9,161 bases of DNA. Origin: Gammaproteobacteria bacterium (GTDB taxonomy: Bacteria; Pseudomonadota; Gammaproteobacteria; Chromatiales; Chromatiaceae). Within the stretch, counting starts at the first letter, position 1; every line of letters starts with the position of its first letter. The notes below the pieces were generated by a model. It was not told where the DNA came from, ran no database searches, and saw only the letters and a program-made list of their open reading frames with translations. Where the stretch lies: contig JAUXDV010000060.1 in NCBI GenBank assembly GCA_030620735.1, positions 1 through 9,161 of the forward strand, written 5' to 3'. Shown here piece after piece: positions 1 to 4,437 of the stretch. The position numbers were made by a program, and so were the translations under genes.

Positions 1-669
1 GATACCAGCCATGATCAACTGCGGTCTTAAAGCAAAGGGGGCAACCTCAAGCGCCTGTTTCAGATAGCTTTCGGCCGAGACTTCATCGCTATCCTTGATT
101 GCCATCTCCGCAAGTTCACACAGAAAGTGAGCCTGATCATCCCCCTCCCCCTTCCCGCCGAGCAGATCCAGACGCTGGCTCACTTCGAGTGACTTCCGCC
201 AGTCTTTTTCATGTTGATAGATCGTTTTGAGGTTGGTCAGCGCAGGCTGCAGCTGACGCTTGCTCTCGACTAACTCTTCGAACAATCCCTCGGCACGATC
301 CAGCAGGCCGGCCTTCATGTAATCGTTTCCCAGGGCCAGCAGAGCCTGCGAACGCTGATTCGCTGACAGCGTAGGGCGGGCAATCAGATTCTGGTGGATA
401 CGAATCGCCCTGTCGACCTCGCCACGCCGGCGGAACAGGCTGCCGAGCGCCAGGTGCATTTCAACCGTTTCACTATTGACTTCCAGCATGCCGACAAAAA
501 CATCGATCGCCTTGTCAGGCTGCTCATTGACCAGGTAGTTAAGACCACGATAGTAGGCGGAGTCCATATCCGCTTCGCACTGCCGATCCTGCTGCTGGCG
601 CATGGAGCGCCTGGCAGCCAGCCAGCCGGAGGCGGCGGCAACTGGTAACAGTAAGAGAATGAGATCCAT
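1..669 (-). CDS. lapB: LapB (YciM), LPS assembly TPR protein, N-terminal part
   Basis: The reading frame runs from an ATG at 669-667 through the left edge: 223 residues with no stop, so the C-terminal half, including the family's rubredoxin-like metal domain, lies outside. Residues 1-17 (MDLILLLLPVAAASGWL) form the single N-terminal membrane anchor, followed by a basic patch (ARRSMRQQQ). TPR-type helices start near residue 37. The stretch at about 66-130, including GSLFRRRGEVDRAIRIHQ (76-93) and DYMKAGLLDRAE, is very close to E. coli LapB as I remember it. In E. coli LapB works at the inner membrane with FtsH to promote LpxC degradation and so limits LPS synthesis. No clear Shine-Dalgarno precedes the ATG, and lapA, usually just upstream, is not in the 178-bp gap before the divergent SDR gene. 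Identity is firm; the absence of lapA is the odd point. Confidence 0.93.
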   Translation of the reverse strand, partial: MDLILLLLPVAAASGWLAARRSMRQQQDRQCEADMDSAYYRGLNYLVNEQPDKAIDVFVGMLEVNSETVEMHLALGSLFRRRGEVDRAIRIHQNLIARPTLSANQRSQALLALGNDYMKAGLLDRAEGLFEELVESKRQLQPALTNLKTIYQHEKDWRKSLEVSQRLDLLGGKGEGDDQAHFLCELAEMAIKDSDEVSAESYLKQALEVAPFALRPQLIMAGI

Positions 670-847
670 TAATTCAGACTAAGGGATGATGCATTTCTGC
701 CTCACCCTGAAATTGCGTGTTTTTCACTTTAAATTACAACTGACCCACGAGGAATTTGAGTTTACAGACGAGAGAATGATTTTTCCAGCCATTTAGCTGT
801 GGTTGCTTTACACTTGACCTCAACCATCAAATAAGAGTGAGAGAATC

Positions 848-1561
848 ATGTCAGAATTCAACCATCAAACCATCATTATCACTGGCGCCGCCGGAAATCT
901 AGGCGCAGCAGTTGCGCAAACATTTGCTGCTGCTGGAGCCAACATCGTACTTGTAGACATCAATGAGGAACGTCTGGTACAGACCCAGGGCAGCCTTCCA
1001 GCGGGAACAGAGACGCTCATCATCCCGACCAACCTGATCGACCCGCAGTCTGTCACCGCTATGGTCAGTAAAGTCAGGGGGAAATTTGGTCAAATCGATA
1101 TACTCGCCAATATCGCAGGCGGCTTTACCATGGGGCCTCTGATTCACGAGACTGCGGACGGGGATTGGGATTTCATGATGGACTTGAATGTGCGCTCCGT
1201 CTTTAACTGCTGCCGGGCCACTATTCCCGCCATTCTGGAAAACGGAGGTGGAAAAATCATCAACATCTCAGCCCGCGCAGCACGTGAAGGCAAGGCGAAA
1301 ATGGGGCCCTACTGCGCCTCCAAGGCCGCTGTCATCACCCTCACCGAGACGCTCTCAGCTGAGAACAGGGAGAGCGATATCAACGTCAACTGCATACTTC
1401 CGGGAACCATCGACACACCCCGCAATCGCGAGGATATGCCCGATGCCGATCACAGCAAGTGGGTGCCCCCGCAGGCGCTGGCTGATGTGATTCAGTTTCT
1501 GGCATCCGATGCCGCACGCTGCGTCACGGGAGCAGCGATTCCCGTCTATGGAAAGAGCTAA
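848..1561 (+). CDS. SDR family NAD(P)-dependent oxidoreductase
   Basis: A 237-residue single-domain classical short-chain dehydrogenase of normal family length. The Rossmann cofactor motif TGAAGNLG is at residues 12-19. An acidic D37 at the end of beta-2 (VLVDI) suggests NAD(H) rather than NADP(H). NIAGG is at 88-92, the helix-4 Asn at N114 (NVRSVF), the active-site Y155-x3-K159 in YCASK, and the PG turn at 185-186. The usual catalytic Ser, 13 residues before Tyr, is Ala142; Ser141 lies one position earlier. The start ATG is preceded by GAGTGAGAG a few bases upstream. The gene stands alone, divergent from lapB and convergent with doxX, so its context does not reveal a substrate. The family call is secure; reaction and pathway are unknown. 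Confidence 0.93.
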   Translation: MSEFNHQTIIITGAAGNLGAAVAQTFAAAGANIVLVDINEERLVQTQGSLPAGTETLIIPTNLIDPQSVTAMVSKVRGKFGQIDILANIAGGFTMGPLIHETADGDWDFMMDLNVRSVFNCCRATIPAILENGGGKIINISARAAREGKAKMGPYCASKAAVITLTETLSAENRESDINVNCILPGTIDTPRNREDMPDADHSKWVPPQALADVIQFLASDAARCVTGAAIPVYGKS

Positions 1562-1592
1562 TAGTCTGTCAGCGTCATGCACAGAACAGGAA

Positions 1593-1664
1593 TTTATCCA
1601 CAGATAATCACAGATGCACACAGATAATATGGCGTCTTTTCATCTGTGTGTATCTGTGGATAAA
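1593..1664. repeat. Imperfect inverted repeat, CACAGAT-word type
   Basis: Left arm 1593-1616 and right arm 1641-1664 pair at 22 of 24 positions, with a 24-nt spacer. The left side contains three CAC-initiated units spaced 10 nt apart (ATCCACAGAT, AATCACAGAT, GCACACAGAT); the right side mirrors two of them. It lies just after the SDR gene and could form a long hairpin in RNA from either strand. Confidence 0.85.
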
Positions 1665-1704
1665 AAAGGTTTTTATCAGCTCTTTGACTTTTTGCTCGGA
1701 TTCA

Positions 1705-1768
1705 TAGGGTGGCATAAGCGGAGCGCGTCCCACCATTTTTGGTGCAATGCGTTCCACTTTACCCCTAC
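1705..1768. repeat. Decayed palindromic intergenic repeat (GGTGG...CCACC type)
   Basis: The left half, TAGGGTGGCATAAGCG onward to CCCACC (1705-1734), is a small hairpin in itself (GGTGG pairing with CCACC). ATTTTT separates it from a diverged inverted copy, GGTGCAATGCG through CCCCTAC (1741-1767). From memory it resembles a palindromic GGTGGAATAAGCG...CCACC element scattered between genes in many beta- and gammaproteobacteria. The right half carries several substitutions and an indel, so it appears to be an old, degraded copy. Confidence 0.6.
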
Positions 1769-1782
1769 AGAAAAAAAGATAT

Positions 1783-1860
1783 ACCACGAAAGTCACGAAT
1801 CACACGAAAAACCGGATCAATCAGTTAAATTTTTTTCGTGTCTTTCGTGCTTTTCGTGGT
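1783..1860. repeat. Imperfect inverted repeat, CACGAA-word type
   Basis: Left arm 1783-1811 and right arm 1832-1860 pair at 25 of 29 positions, with a 20-nt loop. Each arm consists of three CAC-initiated units at 9-nt spacing (CACGAAAG, CACGAATC, CACGAAAA). It starts about 13 nt beyond the doxX stop codon, so a transcript of doxX would end in or run through this hairpin. Confidence 0.85.
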
Positions 1861-1873
1861 AAAAATGTGTTGA

Positions 1874-2320
1874 TTAACTCTTTAATTTTTTGCTCCAGAA
1901 AAAATCCAGAGAGATCTTTTCAGGTCCAAAGACAAAAATCACGGCCAGCATGACTCCCCATACCGCATGCTGCATCTCGCCTGCAGGTGAAATGTCCGGA
2001 TAGGAGGTTGCTGCAACGATGTTCAATATAAAGAGTCCCAGTGCAGCCGGGCGGGTCAGCAGGCCAAAAACCAGCAGAACCGGAAGCATCAGCTCGGCGC
2101 CGGTAGCCAGCCAGGCTGCAATTTCAGGCGACATCACAGGAACCGCATACTCATAACGAAACAGATCCAGCGTCGTTGACCAGCTCTTGATTTTGGTCAT
2201 GCCGGAATCAAAAAAAGCCTTGGCGACCCACAGGCGGAACCCAAGCAGCAGCAAAGGCTTGAAGATCAGGTTTGTCGGCAGGCAGTCCGCCATTAAAAAA
2301 CCGGATAGAAAATTTCTCAT
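1874..2320 (-). CDS. DoxX family membrane protein (bufferin-locus type)
   Basis: A 148-residue membrane protein with four hydrophobic segments at about 20-38, 66-86, 92-107 and 117-133. The DoxX features visible are a basic residue after the first segment (FRLWVAKAFFDSG), the E76-to-GLLTRP loop (86-91), and a C-terminal HAVWGVMLAVIFVFGPEK followed by ISLD. The start ATG at 2320-2318 is chosen because GAGGGG (2330-2335) lies 9 nt upstream. A GTG start at 2362 would add 14 residues partly read from the REP-like element and is unlikely. DoxX proteins of this kind are common last genes of DUF2282-DUF692-DUF2063 (bufferin) operons, and here doxX follows the DUF2282 gene with 121 bp between them. 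Its biochemical role is not established; a part in membrane redox or metal handling is inference. Confidence 0.88.
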   Translation of the reverse strand: MRNFLSGFLMADCLPTNLIFKPLLLLGFRLWVAKAFFDSGMTKIKSWSTTLDLFRYEYAVPVMSPEIAAWLATGAELMLPVLLVFGLLTRPAALGLFILNIVAATSYPDISPAGEMQHAVWGVMLAVIFVFGPEKISLDFFWSKKLKS

Positions 2321-2347
2321 CTTATTATTCCCCTCTTCCGCAAGAAA

Positions 2348-2427
2348 TGGGGGACAGACCACGGTTTACTACGTGAACCCCTTTTCCGTGGTTTACTATT
2401 TAACAGTAAACCGTGGCCTGTCCCACT
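2348..2427. repeat. REP-like palindromic element between bufA and doxX
   Basis: The left arm GGGACAGACCACGGTTTACT (2351-2370) and right arm 2405-2424 are reverse complements at 19 of 20 positions. Between them lies a further partial copy (CCGTGGTTTACT, 2386-2397), giving a direct repeat GGTTTACTA at 2363-2371 and 2390-2398, so alternative nested hairpins are possible. GGGACAG(A/G)CCACG palindromes of this type recur between genes in many gammaproteobacteria and are, to my recollection, linked to REP-associated tyrosine transposases. No transposase is present here. Confidence 0.8.
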
Positions 2428-2441
2428 TTTCCTTTAATGGT

Positions 2442-2702
2442 TTATTTTTTTGCCGCTTTGACAGTTCCACCAACAAGCTTGGTGCAGGTTCCTTCAGGAA
2501 CGTAGACCCACTCCTCTGCATCACCATCAGCAGAAGACTGGCCTGCACAGGCATGCTTGCTGGTGCCGCAGTCATTCATACCAGCTTTGACGATACCCGT
2601 ACATTTTTCCATGCCCGGCTTGCCGGCAAGGGCTCCGGTGGAGAGACCAAGTACGAACGCGCCTGCAATAGCGGCCATTAACATCTTTTTGTATTGCTTC
2701 AT
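2442..2702 (-). CDS. bufA1: DUF2282 / BufA1-type bufferin precursor peptide
   Basis: An 86-residue exported small protein. Residues 1-26 form a Sec signal peptide: positive start MKQYKK, hydrophobic core, and ALA at 24-26 before Gly27. The mature part has exactly four cysteines, C34 (EKC), C45 (NDC), C52 (KHAC) and C73 (GTC). The signature KAGMNDCGTSKHACAGQ and the downstream EEWVYVPEGTC and KLVGG match the DUF2282 family. Members called bufferins are ribosomal peptides whose central cysteines are converted by a DUF692 (MNIO) enzyme with a DUF2063 partner, and they bind copper in the periplasm. The start ATG has AGGA (2712-2715) 9 nt upstream. The gene is divergent from an ECF sigma factor and upstream of doxX, as in bufferin loci, but no modifying enzyme gene is adjacent. 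Confidence 0.9.
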   Translation of the reverse strand: MKQYKKMLMAAIAGAFVLGLSTGALAGKPGMEKCTGIVKAGMNDCGTSKHACAGQSSADGDAEEWVYVPEGTCTKLVGGTVKAAKK

Positions 2703-2792
2703 CTTTTCGATTCCTATATAGGTTATTTGAAAAACAACTCGATTGAAAAACGTTTAATAAACGCAGTTTAAGGCTACTTCATTATGCAGCCC

Positions 2793-2828
2793 GTTACAAC
2801 AGAACCTGATAGATGGAAATTTCTTACA
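2793..2828 (-). promoter_or_regulatory. Candidate ECF promoter region for bufA-doxX
   Basis: Read on the minus strand, this stretch holds TGTAAGAAAT (2828-2819), a perfect copy of the -35-like element on the other strand before the sigma gene, and also TGTAAC (2798-2793). Either could be the -35 of a promoter recognised by the neighbouring ECF sigma factor, leaving a leader of roughly 60-100 nt before the bufA ATG. No -10 as clear as on the sigma side is visible, so the exact element is uncertain. Confidence 0.35.
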
Positions 2829-2863
2829 TTTTTTCTGAGAATTACAATTTATTTTTCCCAGGT

Positions 2864-2890
2864 TGTAAGAAATCCTCCCGGATTATGTCT
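2864..2890 (+). promoter_or_regulatory. Candidate autoregulated ECF promoter of the sigma gene
   Basis: TGTAAGAAAT (2864-2873) is followed, 22 nt from its first base, by TGTCT (2886-2890). The layout resembles ECF promoters with a TGTAAC-like -35 and a CGTCT-like -10. The sigma start codon lies about 38 nt downstream. The -35 sequence is repeated in inverted form at 2819-2828, which fits a divergent, sigma-dependent control region. This is a pattern-based inference. Confidence 0.4.
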
Positions 2891-2927
2891 TTATATGCAC
2901 AGGGCGCTTATTGCCCGGGTAGAGAAT

Positions 2928-3443
2928 ATGATGCTAGGTAAACAAAAACGCTTTGAAACACTGGTGGAGAACTATTCGACCGACCTGTTCAGATACGCGC
3001 TATGGCTCTGCCATGACAAGCATGTTGCGGAAGATCTGGTGCAGGAGACTTTCACCAGGGCATGGAAAAGCCTCCACCAACTCAAGGACAATAAAGCTGA
3101 AAAGGGGTGGCTGACAACGATTTTACGCAACGAAAATGCAAGACGTTTCCAGCGTTTTCAGCCCGATCTCGTCGAGATTGAAAAAGTTCCGCTGAGTGCA
3201 AATCAGGATGATGAACCGGAAGTAAGAATGGAGCGCAGAATTCTGCGCAAGGCGATGTTGGCGCTGGATGAGAAATATCGGGAACCACTCATCCTGCAGG
3301 TGATTCACGGCTTCAGTTGCAAGGAGATATCAAAGACAATGGAAATTTCGGAAAACGCAGTGATGACACGGGTTTTCAGGGCAAAACAGCAGCTCAAGAG
3401 CGCCCTGACAGAAACGAACAGCTCAGTCGTAGTGAGGTTGTGA
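2928..3443 (+). CDS. ECF (sigma-70 family) RNA polymerase sigma factor
   Basis: A 171-residue extracytoplasmic-function sigma factor with regions 2 and 4 only. Region 2 covers about residues 11-72, with DLVQETFTRAW at 36-46 (the core-binding and -10 recognition region) and WLTTILRNENARR following. Region 4 covers about 106-157: EKYREPLILQVIHGFSCKEI and a helix-turn-helix EISENAVMTRVFRAKQQL. ATG at 2928 (or the adjacent ATG at 2931) is chosen: GGGTAGAG lies just upstream and the product has normal ECF length. An earlier ATG at 2784 would add 48 residues without ECF similarity, read across the candidate promoter. It is followed after 2 nt by its probable anti-sigma gene and is divergent from bufA, so it most likely controls that peptide and itself. 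The inducing signal is unknown. Confidence 0.93.
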   Translation: MMLGKQKRFETLVENYSTDLFRYALWLCHDKHVAEDLVQETFTRAWKSLHQLKDNKAEKGWLTTILRNENARRFQRFQPDLVEIEKVPLSANQDDEPEVRMERRILRKAMLALDEKYREPLILQVIHGFSCKEISKTMEISENAVMTRVFRAKQQLKSALTETNSSVVVRL

Positions 3444-3445
3444 AA

Positions 3446-4186
3446 ATGAACGGATTACAATTCAGAAAACAGTGCATCATCGATCCAGAGACAGCTGATT
3501 TGGAATTTCAGCAGGCGCTGGAAACAGCTGAGAACCGGGAGTTTCAGGAACAGTGCATGGAGTTTGACGGCAAGTTAGCTGATGTCCTGAACGTTGCAGC
3601 GCCTGATGATCTTGCGCAGCGCATCATTGAACGCAACAGAGAGCAACAGCATGGTCAATCGAGGGGCTTCAGCTGGAACAACTGGCGTCCGTCGCTGGCT
3701 GCTGCAGCCAGCATCGCTGCAACCATGGTGTTTGCCGTCGCTCTGCTGCTTCGCCCTCAAGTCGCTTTGTCAGAGATGGTTATTGACCACCTCTACGATG
3801 ACATCAATGCACTGCATGACCGCACCGTAGTCACCGATGCCGAATTATCACACATATTGGATCACTTCGACGTCGAAATCGAACGGACTTCCATCGGTAC
3901 GCTTCACTTTGCCGATATCTGCCACATCGATAAAACCGATGGAATTCATGTTGTCTATGAGGGCGACAGTGGTCCTGTCACCGCCATCTATCTTCCCGGC
4001 AAAGAGGTCAAGCGTCTACAGGCCATCAGCAGGGATCAATTTCAGGGCATCATCTTCCCTTATCAGGAAGGAGCCATGGCCATTATCGGTCTCATGGGTG
4101 AAGATGTGCTGAAACAGAAAGAGAAGGTAGAGAAGGCGCTGTTGTGGAAAACCGCTGACGACAATATTCAGAAAGCATCGACATAG
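3446..4186 (+). CDS. DUF3379-type membrane anti-sigma factor
   Basis: A 246-residue protein, 2 nt after the sigma stop and so translationally coupled; GAGG (3433-3436) lies 9 nt before the ATG. The N-terminal cytoplasmic part (1-80) starts MNGLQFRKQCIIDPET and includes APDDLAQRIIERN (52-64), typical of DUF3379 proteins encoded beside ECF sigma factors. One membrane segment follows at about 82-102, preceded by Trp and Arg. The C-terminal region, about 144 residues, would be periplasmic (ALSEMVIDHLYDDI onward, ending AIIGLMGED and a charged tail). There is no HxxxCxxC zinc motif; the cysteines are C10, C37 and C159 (DICH). It probably holds the sigma factor at the membrane until a periplasmic signal releases it. 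Family assignment is from memory and fairly confident; sensing mechanism unknown. Confidence 0.82.
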   Translation: MNGLQFRKQCIIDPETADLEFQQALETAENREFQEQCMEFDGKLADVLNVAAPDDLAQRIIERNREQQHGQSRGFSWNNWRPSLAAAASIAATMVFAVALLLRPQVALSEMVIDHLYDDINALHDRTVVTDAELSHILDHFDVEIERTSIGTLHFADICHIDKTDGIHVVYEGDSGPVTAIYLPGKEVKRLQAISRDQFQGIIFPYQEGAMAIIGLMGEDVLKQKEKVEKALLWKTADDNIQKAST

Positions 4187-4200
4187 TTTCTTTGCCCCCT

Positions 4201-4241
4201 GCCCCGAAGAGAAGCCTCCGGTTTCTTCTCGGGGCTTTTTT
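4201..4241 (+). terminator. Rho-independent terminator of the sigma/anti-sigma operon
   Basis: GCCCCGAAGAGAAGCC (4201-4216) pairs with GTTTCTTCTCGGGGC (4221-4235) with few mismatches and a TCCG loop, and is followed by six T at 4236-4241. It lies 15 nt after the anti-sigma stop. Confidence 0.9.
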
Positions 4242-4273
4242 ACGCCCTGATTTTTACCACTGAAAAGAAATCA

Positions 4274-4347
4274 ACCACAGATGAACACGGATGCACACAG
4301 ATAGGATGAAATCTCTTTATCTGTATTTATCTGTGCTCATCTGTGGT
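4274..4347. repeat. Imperfect inverted repeat, CACAGAT/CACGGAT-word type
   Basis: Left arm 4274-4303 and right arm 4318-4347 pair at 25 of 30 positions, with a 14-nt loop. Each arm has three CAC-initiated units at 10-nt spacing (CACAGATGAA, CACGGATGCA, CACAGATA), mixing two word types. It lies between the convergent anti-sigma and glmM genes; glmM has no other visible terminator, so this hairpin may serve as one (inference). Confidence 0.85.
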
Positions 4348-4397
4348 AAAAAACTCTGTTGGGGTGACGGTTTGTAAACTGGGTTTATATGCGGTTA

Positions 4398-4415
4398 TCC
4401 GTGTGTTCCGTGGTT
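4398..4415. repeat. Solitary arm of a CACGGA-word repeat
   Basis: These 18 bases (TCCGTGTGTTCCGTGGTT) are the exact reverse complement of 6643-6660, the start of the inverted repeat between ftsH and folP. No matching second arm is present nearby, so this appears to be half an element left after loss or recombination. It lies about 22 bp beyond the glmM stop. Confidence 0.75.
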
Positions 4416-4437
4416 CATTCTTTCTGGGGTAATTGAG

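Larger units (their letters stand above)
1562..1873. other. Repeat-filled convergent intergenic region
   Basis: These 312 bp separate the convergent SDR and doxX genes and contain no credible gene. They hold, in order, a CACAGAT-word inverted repeat (1593-1664), a short copy of the doxX 3' end (1675-1697), a decayed GGTGG palindrome (1705-1768) and a CACGAA-word inverted repeat (1783-1860). Small open frames across this stretch have no Shine-Dalgarno and simply translate the repeats. No separate U-tract terminator is obvious for either gene, so the hairpins may end transcription from both sides (inference). Confidence 0.8.

Noticed and set aside
803..832. Possible sigma-70 promoter (TTGCTT ... 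TCAAAT) before the SDR gene
   Set aside because: Both boxes match the consensus poorly and an 18-bp spacer alone is not convincing.
1593..1860. CRISPR array suggested by short repeated words
   Set aside because: Units are 9-10 nt with no spacers and are arranged as inverted, not direct, long repeats; no cas genes.
1608..1862. Small open frames on both strands across the SDR-doxX gap
   Set aside because: They translate the inverted repeats and palindrome, lack Shine-Dalgarno sequences and show no protein-like pattern.
2187..2681. A 164-codon plus-strand frame across doxX start, REP-like element and bufA
   Set aside because: It runs antisense through two well-supported genes and a palindrome; no family resemblance.
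2784..2927. N-terminal extension of the sigma factor from an upstream ATG
   Set aside because: The 48 extra residues have no ECF similarity and overlap the candidate promoter; the ATG at 2928 has a better ribosome site and gives normal length.
3317..3445. N-terminal extension of the anti-sigma factor overlapping the sigma gene
   Set aside because: The extension is out-of-frame sigma coding sequence; ATG 3446 with GAGG 9 nt upstream and family-like MNGLQFRKQ is the better start.
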